Shown in pieces: positions 1 through 5,926 of a DNA stretch of 7,145 nucleotides. The stretch is from NCBI GenBank assembly GCA_031177445.1, contig JAPSGP010000149.1, positions 1 through 7,145 on the forward strand, read 5' to 3'. The translations under genes and the position numbers were made by a program. The notes beneath the pieces were generated by a model. That model ran no database searches, was not told the DNA's origin, and saw only the letters and a list, made by a program, of their open reading frames with translations. Each line of letters starts with the position of its first letter. Within the stretch, counting starts at the first letter, position 1. The DNA is from Acidimicrobiia bacterium (GTDB lineage Bacteria > Actinomycetota > Acidimicrobiia > IMCC26256 > JACDBD01).

Positions 1-154
1 CGAAAAGCTGCGCCACCGCCCGGGTGGCCCGGTCGCCACCCATCTCGATCAAGGAGATGAGCTTGGCGACGGCGGCACGGTCGCCGGCGCGGGCCGCCTC
101 AACGAGCGAAGAAGGATCGCCGGGCTCGGTGCCGGCAGCCGCGGTCCGGCTCAG
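1..154 (-). CDS. meaB: MeaB/ArgK-family GTPase, N-terminal fragment (runs off left edge)
   Basis: This is the first 51 codons of a protein cut by the window edge. From about residue 17 it reads LVEAARAGDRAAVAKLISL followed by IEMG. This is the conserved helical N-terminus of MeaB/ArgK (MMAA) P-loop GTPases, just ahead of the Walker A region, which lies outside the window. Family members gate cofactor loading and protect adenosylcobalamin-dependent methylmalonyl-CoA mutase or related mutases in the cytoplasm. No ATG, GTG or TTG is in frame between the preceding gene's interior and the conserved region. The most economical start is CTG at 154-152, overlapping the TGA of the NifU gene as CTGA, with a near-perfect ribosome binding site (GAGGTGATC) five bases upstream. 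An in-frame GTG about 100 bases upstream, inside the NifU gene, is the alternative. Family assignment is fairly secure from the N-terminal motif but rests on few residues. Confidence 0.72.
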   Translation of the reverse strand, partial: MSRTAAAGTEPGDPSSLVEAARAGDRAAVAKLISLIEMGGDRATRAVAQLF

Positions 155-402
155 TCGGCGATCACCTCGGAGATCCCCGGGACCCGGTCCATGATGATGC
201 GCTCCACGCCGGCTTTCAGCGTCATCATCGACACGGGGCACGTCCCGCACGCGCCCACGAGCGTCACGTGCACGGCGTCATCGGCGTCGATCCCGTTGAA
301 GATGATGTCGCCGCCGTCGCTCTGTAGCGCGGGCCGGATCGCCTCGATCGCCTCGAGGACGTCCGCATCCCGCTCGTCGGTGTTGGTGGTGTCGACGGAC
401 AT
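151..402 (-). CDS. NifU C-terminal-domain (Nfu-type) Fe-S scaffold protein
   Basis: The 83-residue protein is a stand-alone Nfu domain. An N-terminal helix (VLEAIEAIRPALQSDGGDI, residues 15-33) leads to the signature GACGTCPVSMMTLK, with the cysteine pair C52 and C55. Nfu proteins hold or transfer a [4Fe-4S] cluster, bridged between two monomers by this CXXC, to apo-enzymes in the cytoplasm. Length and motif order are those of the single-domain bacterial form, with no IscU-like or HesB-like domain attached. The ATG at 402 is preceded by GGAG eight bases away. The stop overlaps the probable start of the MeaB-type GTPase, so the two are probably translated together. The 92-base gap from murA contains three 12-base tandem repeats. 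Which Fe-S enzymes it serves cannot be told from this window. Confidence 0.93.
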   Translation of the reverse strand: MSVDTTNTDERDADVLEAIEAIRPALQSDGGDIIFNGIDADDAVHVTLVGACGTCPVSMMTLKAGVERIIMDRVPGISEVIAD

Positions 403-413
403 CCGGTACTCCT

Positions 414-449
414 ACGGTGCTTCTCTGGGTGCTTCTCGGGCTGCTTCTC
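414..449 (-). repeat. Three tandem 12-base repeats upstream of the NifU gene
   Basis: On the plus strand, three consecutive 12-base units (414-425, 426-437, 438-449) all end in TGCTTCTC; the first four bases vary (ACGG, TGGG, GGGC). On the coding strand of the NifU gene this gives three GAGAAGCA blocks exactly 12 bases apart, ending 11 bases before its start codon. They could be an operator array, a 5'-leader element or simple slippage; the sequence does not decide. Confidence 0.8.
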
Positions 450-494
450 GATCGATGCTGGCCGGGGAATGGCGGGCCTCCCCGTGCAACACCT

Positions 495-1793
495 CTATTC
501 TCCCACGCCTTCCCGCATCCGCCGAACCGGTGCGCCCAGCGCCTGCAGCTTGCCCGCCAGGTCGGGGTAGCCCCGATCCACGTGATGGGGGTCGAGCACC
601 CGGGTCTCACCCTCGGCGGCGAGCCCCGCGAGCACCAGCGCCGCGCCCGCCCGCACGTCCTGGGCCCGCACTGGCGCTCCCGACAGGTGGTCGACGCCTC
701 GTACCACCGCATGACGGCCCTCGTTGCGCACGTCAGCGCCCATCCGGTTGAGCTCGTCCACGAAGCCGAAGCGGTTGTCGAACACGTTCTCGGTCACGAT
801 CGCGCTCCCCTCGGCGGTGGCGAGCAGCGCGACCACCAAGGGCATGAAGTCGGTCGCGAACCCCGGGTACGGGAGTGTGGCGACGTCGACCGCCCGCAGC
901 CGGTGCTCGCAGCGTGCGGTCAGCCCCTCGGGCGCGGGCGCAACCGCGAGCCCCATGTCGCCCAGCTTGCGGACAACCATGTCGAGGTGCTCGAGGCGCG
1001 TCCCTTCGATCGTGATCTCGCCGCCCGCGATGCCGCAGGCCATGAGGAGGGTGCCGGCCTCGATCCGGTCGCCCATGACGTCGTTGTCGACGGCGCGCAG
1101 GCTCTCGACGCCTTCGACCTCGATGGTGGCGGTCCCGGCGCCGAAGATGCGAGCGCCCATTCGGTTGAGGAAGGCGGCAAGGTCGCTGATCTCGGGCTCG
1201 CGAGCGGCGTTCTCGATGACGGACGAGCCCTTGGCGAGCACCGACGCCGTGAGGAGGTTCTCGGTCGCGCCCACGCTCGGGAACTCCAGCACGATCCGGG
1301 CGCCGCACAGACGGTTGCAGCGCGCCTCGATGAATCCATGGACCACCTCGAGCTCCGCGCCCATCGTCTCCAGGCCCCGGAAGTGCATGTCGAGCTTGCG
1401 GCTGCCGATGTTGTCGCCACCCGGCATCGCGACCCGCGCTTGCCCGCAGCGCGCCAGTAACGGACCGAGCACGTTGATCGAGGCTCGTAGCTGCGTGACG
1501 AGCTCGTATGGCGCCTCGGGTACGAGTGGGCCGGTCGCGTCGATCGTGAGCTCGCTCTCGCCCGACCACGAGACGTCCGCACCGATCGCGCGCATCACCT
1601 CGAGCATGACGTCGAGGTCGACCACGGGATCGAGGTTGCGCAGCACGGTGACGCCGGGAGTGAGCAGTGCGGCGGCCATCTGCTTCAACCCCGCGTTCTT
1701 CGTCGCGCCGGAGACGCGCACGGTCCCGGAAAGCGGCTCGCCTGCCGCGACCAGGAACCAGCCGTCGCTCGCCCGATCCGACCGGCTCGTCAT
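495..1793 (-). CDS. murA: UDP-N-acetylglucosamine 1-carboxyvinyltransferase (MurA), Asp-type active site
   Basis: The 432-residue cytoplasmic enzyme catalyses the first committed step of peptidoglycan synthesis, transferring the enolpyruvyl group of phosphoenolpyruvate to UDP-GlcNAc. The EPSP-synthase-like double fold is complete. The KNAG motif is at residues 32-35 (K32, N33), the active-site loop PGGDNIGSR at 124-132, NAAREPEI in the middle, PYPGFATD with catalytic-base Asp at D315, and DVRAGAALVLAG with the conserved Arg at R381. The residue equivalent to E. coli Cys115 is Asp127 (codon 1415-1413), as in Mycobacterium tuberculosis MurA, so intrinsic fosfomycin insensitivity is expected. 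The start is ATG at 1793, overlapping the crotonase stop as ATGA. The reading frame stays open to 2300, but that extra part is the shadow of the crotonase gene and has no MurA character. The length is usual for the family. Confidence 0.97.
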   Translation of the reverse strand: MTSRSDRASDGWFLVAAGEPLSGTVRVSGATKNAGLKQMAAALLTPGVTVLRNLDPVVDLDVMLEVMRAIGADVSWSGESELTIDATGPLVPEAPYELVTQLRASINVLGPLLARCGQARVAMPGGDNIGSRKLDMHFRGLETMGAELEVVHGFIEARCNRLCGARIVLEFPSVGATENLLTASVLAKGSSVIENAAREPEISDLAAFLNRMGARIFGAGTATIEVEGVESLRAVDNDVMGDRIEAGTLLMACGIAGGEITIEGTRLEHLDMVVRKLGDMGLAVAPAPEGLTARCEHRLRAVDVATLPYPGFATDFMPLVVALLATAEGSAIVTENVFDNRFGFVDELNRMGADVRNEGRHAVVRGVDHLSGAPVRAQDVRAGAALVLAGLAAEGETRVLDPHHVDRGYPDLAGKLQALGAPVRRMREGVGE

Positions 1794-2695
1794 CGCCCGT
1801 GGAACTGTGGCGGTCGCTGCTCGACGAACGCGGCGATCGCCTCCTTCATGTCGTCGGACCGGAGACAGATCGCCTGGTTCTCGGCCTCGACGCGCAGCCC
1901 GTCCCGCACGCTCGACTGGGTTGCGAAGTTGACCGCGCGCTTCGCGCCTCGCACCGCCAGCGGTGGCTGCGCCGCGATCGCGCCGGCCAGCTCGCTCGCG
2001 TGCTGCTCCAGCTCGGGCTCGCGAACGACCCGCTCGGCGATCCCGATCCGCATCGCCTCCTCGGCATCGATGCGAGCGGCCGTGAAGATGAGCTCCTTCG
2101 CCTTGCCCGCGCCGACGAGCCGGGGCAGGCGCTGGGTCCCGCCGAGATCCGGGATGATCCCGTACTTGAACTCGAGTAGGCCGAGCTGCGTGCCTTCGGC
2201 GACCATCCGGATGTCGCACGCCAGGGCGAGTTGCAGCCCCGCACCGAGCGCGTACCCGCGGATGGCGGCGATCGTCGCGAACGGCGCTTCCTCGAGCCAC
2301 GTGTAGGCGTCCTGGCCCGTGAGGATCGAGTCGACGACGGGGTCGTCGTGCCGCTTCGGGGCGGGCTTTTTGCCCAGGCCCGCGCGCATGCCGGCGGCTT
2401 TGCCGACCGGCTGCGCAAGAGGCCGAGCCTGCGAGGCCGACCCGAGGGCTTCGTCGCTCACGCTGCCGTCGCTGAACAGCGAGGTGTCGATCCCGCTGGA
2501 GAACGCTCGGCCCTCACCGATCACGACGAGCGCGCGCAGGTCGCCAGGGTCTGCCAGTAACGCCTCACCCAGGGCGCGGAGCTCGTTCCACATCTCGAGC
2601 GTGAACGAGTTGAGGCGCTCGGGCCGATGCAGTCGCAACCAACCGACCGGGCCTTCCCGCTCGAGACGCAACGTCGTCAGGGACGAGAGGTCCAT
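1790..2695 (-). CDS. Enoyl-CoA hydratase/isomerase (crotonase) family protein with in-frame repeat insertion
   Basis: The 301-residue protein has the crotonase fold. The first oxyanion-hole segment is GRAFSSGID (62-70), the second GYALGAGLQLALACDIR (147-163), followed by LGLLEFKYGIIPDLGGTQRL (171-190). Family members bind acyl-CoA thioesters and hydrate, isomerise or otherwise rearrange them, usually in fatty-acid or branched-chain catabolism. Of the two hydratase glutamates, the second is kept (E175) while the first is Q155, so classical hydratase activity is doubtful; an isomerase or another crotonase reaction fits better. Between the first oxyanion segment and DSILTGQDAYTWL lies an unusual linker. 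Residues 85-105 are encoded by a 64-base repeat also found in the upstream intergenic gap, and the next residues (GLGKKPAPKRHDD) are Lys/Pro rich. A TAGCCT box ends six bases before the ATG and no Shine-Dalgarno is visible, suggesting leaderless transcription. It is coupled to murA by ATGA. Confidence 0.93.
   Translation of the reverse strand: MDLSSLTTLRLEREGPVGWLRLHRPERLNSFTLEMWNELRALGEALLADPGDLRALVVIGEGRAFSSGIDTSLFSDGSVSDEALGSASQARPLAQPVGKAAGMRAGLGKKPAPKRHDDPVVDSILTGQDAYTWLEEAPFATIAAIRGYALGAGLQLALACDIRMVAEGTQLGLLEFKYGIIPDLGGTQRLPRLVGAGKAKELIFTAARIDAEEAMRIGIAERVVREPELEQHASELAGAIAAQPPLAVRGAKRAVNFATQSSVRDGLRVEAENQAICLRSDDMKEAIAAFVEQRPPQFHGR
2361..2383. repeat. Small inverted repeat beside the intragenic repeat copy
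   Basis: GCGGGC (2361-2366) and GCCCGC (2378-2383) form a 6-base inverted repeat, and inside it GGGC-TTTTT-GCCC can also pair. It abuts the 64-base repeat copy inside the crotonase gene and encodes part of the Lys/Pro-rich linker, so it may be part of the same insertion. Confidence 0.5.
2382..2445 (-). repeat. Interspersed palindromic repeat, intragenic copy A
   Basis: This 64-base segment inside the crotonase gene matches 2759-2822 at 62 of 64 positions; the differences are at 2418 and 2429. It contains an imperfect hairpin, CCGG-c-GGC-TTT-GCC-ga-CCGG, and a second GGCC-bounded unit. Read in the gene frame it encodes residues 85-105, including QARPLAQPVGKAAGMR. It lies between the first oxyanion-hole strand and the following helix of the crotonase fold, a position that tolerates loop length change. 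Confidence 0.9.
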
Positions 2696-2701
2696 CCCCG
2701 G

Positions 2702-2707
2702 AGGCTA
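2702..2707 (-). promoter_or_regulatory. Probable -10 box (TAGCCT) of the crotonase-murA transcript
   Basis: On the minus strand TAGCCT fits the actinobacterial TANNNT -10 consensus and ends six bases before the crotonase ATG. This places transcription start at or near the A of the start codon. There is no Shine-Dalgarno, which supports a leaderless message. No convincing -35 is visible; the -35 position falls at the end of the repeat block. Confidence 0.5.
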
Positions 2708-2712
2708 GTGCT

Positions 2713-2859
2713 GGCGACCTAGCTGGCCGCGAAGGCGGCGGCTTTGCCGACCGCCGGAGCGCGCATGCCGGCGGCTTTGCCGACCGGCTGCGCAGGAGGC
2801 CGAGCTTGCGAGGCCGACCCGACGAAGCAGGAGCCGGAGCTTGCGACGGCGACCTAGCT
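2713..2859 (-). repeat. Intergenic repeat block (hairpin units) bounded by 12-base direct repeats
   Basis: The block fills most of the 158-base gap between the cyclase and crotonase genes. It begins and ends with the identical 12-mer GGCGACCTAGCT (2713-2724 and 2848-2859); the right copy contains the cyclase stop codon. Inside are, left to right: a strong hairpin at 2734-2755 (9 paired bases, TTT loop, one bulged A); the 64-base unit B at 2759-2822 that matches the crotonase insertion; and a degenerate copy at 2827-2846 of the segment 2792-2811 (18 of 20 identical). The 18-mer core 2736-2753 also matches 2769-2786 exactly, so the block is built from two kinds of short unit, each present twice. 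No open reading frame or transposase is associated. Confidence 0.85.
2734..2755. repeat. Hairpin unit C of the repeat block
   Basis: GGCGGCGGC (2734-2742) pairs with GCCG and CCGCC (2746-2749 and 2751-2755) around a TTT loop, with A2750 bulged. It shares 18 bases with the hairpin of unit B. No T-tract follows on either strand, so it is better explained as a repeat unit than as a canonical terminator, although it could stop transcription from the cyclase gene. Confidence 0.7.
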
Positions 2860-3378
2860 AGCGATGATCTCGTGGGTCTCGGTGATGGGGTCTTCGGTTG
2901 CTATTGCCACGACCGAGACGGGGCGAATGAACCCGGGGACGATGCGGGTTCCCATCGGTCGCACCGCCGTGGGCTCGAGTGCGAACTGACCGAGATCGGC
3001 CTCGGCGAGGAACTCGCCGGGGCCGGCGTCGTCGCACAGCCGAGCCGCGAGGTTCACCGGCCCGCCGATGTAGTCGTCGCCTTCGAAGAGGATCACGTCG
3101 CCGGCGGCGAGCCCGCCGCGCAACGGGAGCGTGACCGCCTGACCGGCTCGCCGCTCGAGGTCGCACAGCGCCAGGACCAGCGACCGGCCGTCGGTGCTCA
3201 CGAACATCGCCCCGTCACCCAGCCACTTGGCGACACGCACGCCGTGCTCCGACGCGATCTCGCGCACGAGGGCACGGAAACCCGTGAGGGCTGCCACCGC
3301 CTCCTCGTCGCCATGGGCCTCGGTGAAGCGCGTGAAGCCGCACAGGTCGACAAAGGCGAAGTACCGGCGAACTCGCAT
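2854..3378 (-). CDS. Stand-alone class III adenylate/guanylate cyclase domain protein
   Basis: The 174-residue protein is a single class III nucleotidyl cyclase catalytic domain with no membrane segment, HAMP, TPR or ATPase region. Metal-binding aspartates are D11 (FVDLCGFTRFTE) and D55 (KWLGDGAMF). The purine-recognising pair is K51 and D102 (DDYIGGPVNLAAR), the Lys/Asp combination typical of adenylate rather than guanylate cyclases. The transition-state Asn and Arg are N109 and R113. All catalytic residues are present, so an active homodimer producing cAMP is expected, with composite active sites at the dimer interface. It ends at TAG inside the 12-base direct repeat of the intergenic block. 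It lies 119 bases downstream of the ABC permease gene in the same direction and may be transcribed with it. The ATG at 3378 gives a complete domain; its ribosome binding site is weak. Confidence 0.9.
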   Translation of the reverse strand: MRVRRYFAFVDLCGFTRFTEAHGDEEAVAALTGFRALVREIASEHGVRVAKWLGDGAMFVSTDGRSLVLALCDLERRAGQAVTLPLRGGLAAGDVILFEGDDYIGGPVNLAARLCDDAGPGEFLAEADLGQFALEPTAVRPMGTRIVPGFIRPVSVVAIATEDPITETHEIIAS

Positions 3379-3497
3379 GGCGACAGTCTCGCGGCTCCGG
3401 ACCCGCGCGACCGAACAATTGACGCCGGTTCACCGGGACTTCTCAGGCCCGTCCGCGCTGGTCAACATGGTCGCCGGCAGGCAATGTGACCGAGGTC

Positions 3498-5855
3498 TCA
3501 CTCTTCGCGCAGCCCGGCGGCGACGGGGCCGTCGGCAGCGCGCCATGCCGGCCAGATCGCGGCGAGCACGGCCGCGAGCAACGCGGCCGCGACGAGCAGC
3601 ACCAACACGACCCCGGGCACTCGTGGATCCTCGGCGATGTAGACGGCATGGGCGGTGAATCGCCATCCCAGCCGGCCGGCGGCGATCCCGAGCGGGACGC
3701 CGACGACCAGGCCGACGCCAACGGTGATGAGCGCGACGATCGCTATCACCGACCGGGCTTGACGGGGCACGAAGCCAACCGCTCGCAGGGTGTCGAGATC
3801 GCGCCGGCGGCGGCGCGCCGTCGTGACCAGGAGGTGGGCGAGGACCGCGAGGCCCACGACCACGAGGAACCCGGCGAGCAGTTCGGGCAGCGCGCCCAGC
3901 TGGGCCAGGTTGTCGACGTCGGGCGGTCGTTGCGGCCGGAACGTCTCGATCTCGGTGCCGTACTCCGCCGCCACCGCATCGGCGTCGACGCCGGGCGCGA
4001 ACCGGAGGCTGGCACCGACGAAGGGCTGGGTGCGCCCAACCCGAGGAACGTCCTCGGGCGCCACCATCACGCCCGCGCCGAACTGCTGGTTGGAGAGATT
4101 GGGACCGACCCCGATGCCGACGACCTCGAGATCCACCTCGCGCCCGTCGTCGCCGCGAAAGCTCGCGCGGTCACCGACCTCCATGTCGAGCTCGCGCGCG
4201 AGGCGGGCGCCGAGCAACACCTCGCCGCGGCCGGGCGGTCGACCGTCGACGATGGTCCAGCTGATCGCGCCCGGCCCCTTCTCGTCGGCGAACGCCTCTG
4301 CCGACGCGTTCCGGCCTTCGACGTCGACGAGTACCTCGTCGACCAGCGAGGCGGCGTCGACCCGGGGGTCGGACTGCACCCGGTCGCGCACGTCGCGGTT
4401 GACGTCGACGAGCAGGGCATCGGCCACCCATCCCCAGCGCGCCGGCGTGTCGAGCGCTCGGTAGAGGCTGGCCGCGAACACCGTGACCGCGACGAGGCCG
4501 ACGAGGCCGACCGCGACGCCGGCGAGCGTCGAGCGAACCGGCACCGCGGTCCGCCCTCGGCCCGGTTCGAGCGCAAGCCGGGTGCCGACGACCGCGGTCG
4601 GCGGAGCCCCGGCGCGTGCGAGCTGCTCGACCAGCGCGCTGGGCCGGCCCGGGGCCCGCTGCGCCTCGCGCGTTCGATCCGGCCCGACGATCCAGGCCAC
4701 CAGCGTCAGCGCGACGGGCACGACGAGCGCACCCACGACCACGAAGACGACGTTGACGTGCCAGCCGGGATGCGGCTCGCGCGTCGCCATGCTGCCGATC
4801 GGCTCGAGGACGCCGAGCACGATCGCGACTCCGATCGCCACCAGGGTCCCGACGGCGACGAACGGGATCGCGGTGATCAGCCGCGCCAGCCGCACGTCGC
4901 GGCGGCTGCAACCGAGCGCGGCCAGTCCGAGCAGGTCGAGCTCGATCGTGGCCAGGAAATGGCGTCGGAGCGCGAGCGCAACGCCGAGCACGCCGGCGAC
5001 GGCGGCGATCCCGGCAAAGACCAGGATCCCCGCCACCTGGACCCGGGACGTCACCGCGACGACCGAACGCTGGCGGCTCGGCACCTGCACCTCGATGCCG
5101 CCGAACTCCTCGCCGCCGGCTTGGGGCTCGAGGTCGCCTTCCATCTCGTCGAGGGAACGCTGGAACGCCGGCAGCGAGTCGAGCCCGTCGCGCAATCGCA
5201 CGAGCGTCGTCGGGAAGACGTCGGCGTCTCCCTCGGCGAGGCGGGCGGCCAAGGCCGGCGTCGAGTAGGACTCGATCGCGTTCGTGCCCTCGTCGATCGA
5301 GACCCGCATCACCCCGACGATCCGCATCCTGAGCTCGGGCCCGTCGGGCTCGCCGAACCCGATGTCGAACCGCGTGAACTCCTCGGTGGTCAGGAAGTCG
5401 AAGCCGACCGAATCGCCCACGCCGAAACCGGTGAGCTCGGCCATGTGCTCGGAGATCACCATCTCGTCGGCGGCGGCGGGGTCGACGTCGCGCCCCCGCA
5501 TGATGATGGGCGTGAAGAGCCCCGGCGGCGGCGGTTCGACGCCGGCGAGCACGCCGGCGTAGCGGACGGCTTCGACGCCCACTCGGCCGACACCCGTCGA
5601 CGTGATCCAGCTCGACTCGACCTCGGGCAGCTGGACGATCCGTTCGGCGACGTCGGCCCCTCCGACCGCGAGGACCACCGCATCCGGCACGCTGCTCGCT
5701 CGCTCGAGGCGTTCGTACGCGGTCGACGTGCGCCGTGCGAGCTGCAGCGATCCGATGACGACGCCACCGGTGAGCCCGGCGAGGACGCCCAGCAGGATCA
5801 TGGTCCGGAGGGATCGGCGGAGCTGGGCTCGCGCCAGCATCGAGATGGCTGCCAC
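3498..5855 (-). CDS. FtsX/MacB-family ABC transporter permease
   Basis: The 785-residue membrane protein has the duplicated FtsX-type layout. Predicted membrane segments are near residues 18-38, 274-296, 326-350 and 367-390 (first half) and 443-464, 659-679, 703-728 and 748-768 (second half). Large external domains lie at about 39-273 and 465-658. After the segments at 274-296 and 659-679 come the coupling-helix-like stretches ATIELDLLGLAALGCSRRD and RRDLDTLRAVGFVPRQ, typical of this family. Such permeases work with a separate ATPase in mechanotransmission, lipid or lipoprotein handling or peptide export; the substrate cannot be told. No ATPase gene is adjacent on either side. The start is GTG at 5855 with GAGGA four bases upstream; ATG at 5840 has no binding site. 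A long opposite-strand frame over this gene is a high-GC artefact. Confidence 0.92.
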   Translation of the reverse strand: MAAISMLARAQLRRSLRTMILLGVLAGLTGGVVIGSLQLARRTSTAYERLERASSVPDAVVLAVGGADVAERIVQLPEVESSWITSTGVGRVGVEAVRYAGVLAGVEPPPPGLFTPIIMRGRDVDPAAADEMVISEHMAELTGFGVGDSVGFDFLTTEEFTRFDIGFGEPDGPELRMRIVGVMRVSIDEGTNAIESYSTPALAARLAEGDADVFPTTLVRLRDGLDSLPAFQRSLDEMEGDLEPQAGGEEFGGIEVQVPSRQRSVVAVTSRVQVAGILVFAGIAAVAGVLGVALALRRHFLATIELDLLGLAALGCSRRDVRLARLITAIPFVAVGTLVAIGVAIVLGVLEPIGSMATREPHPGWHVNVVFVVVGALVVPVALTLVAWIVGPDRTREAQRAPGRPSALVEQLARAGAPPTAVVGTRLALEPGRGRTAVPVRSTLAGVAVGLVGLVAVTVFAASLYRALDTPARWGWVADALLVDVNRDVRDRVQSDPRVDAASLVDEVLVDVEGRNASAEAFADEKGPGAISWTIVDGRPPGRGEVLLGARLARELDMEVGDRASFRGDDGREVDLEVVGIGVGPNLSNQQFGAGVMVAPEDVPRVGRTQPFVGASLRFAPGVDADAVAAEYGTEIETFRPQRPPDVDNLAQLGALPELLAGFLVVVGLAVLAHLLVTTARRRRRDLDTLRAVGFVPRQARSVIAIVALITVGVGLVVGVPLGIAAGRLGWRFTAHAVYIAEDPRVPGVVLVLLVAAALLAAVLAAIWPAWRAADGPVAAGLREE

Positions 5856-5888
5856 GGGTCCTCATTACCGCACAGGGGATCGGGCCGA

Positions 5889-5911
5889 GCCAGGCGGGCA
5901 CCCCGCCTGGC
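5889..5911 (-). terminator. Perfect 10-bp hairpin, likely terminator of the hydrolase gene
   Basis: GCCAGGCGGG (5889-5898) and CCCGCCTGGC (5902-5911) form a perfect 10-bp stem with a three-base loop, 15 bases past the hydrolase stop codon and before the permease start. There is no following T-tract, as is common for actinobacterial hairpin terminators. It could also act in the permease leader. Confidence 0.6.
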
Positions 5912-5926
5912 CTGGTGGTACTGGCA

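Noticed and set aside
441..494. Possible terminator hairpin after murA (GGGGA with TCCCC, about 460-480)
   Set aside because: The stem is only five bases with a loosely structured loop and no T-tract. It is too weak to call.
417..1932. Long plus-strand open frames opposite murA (417-1460 and 724-1932)
   Set aside because: No recognisable motifs and biased composition; they mirror murA codon structure.
1794..2300. N-terminal extension of murA to 2300
   Set aside because: The extra 169 residues are an Arg-rich out-of-frame reading of the crotonase gene. MurA homology begins just after the ATG at 1793.
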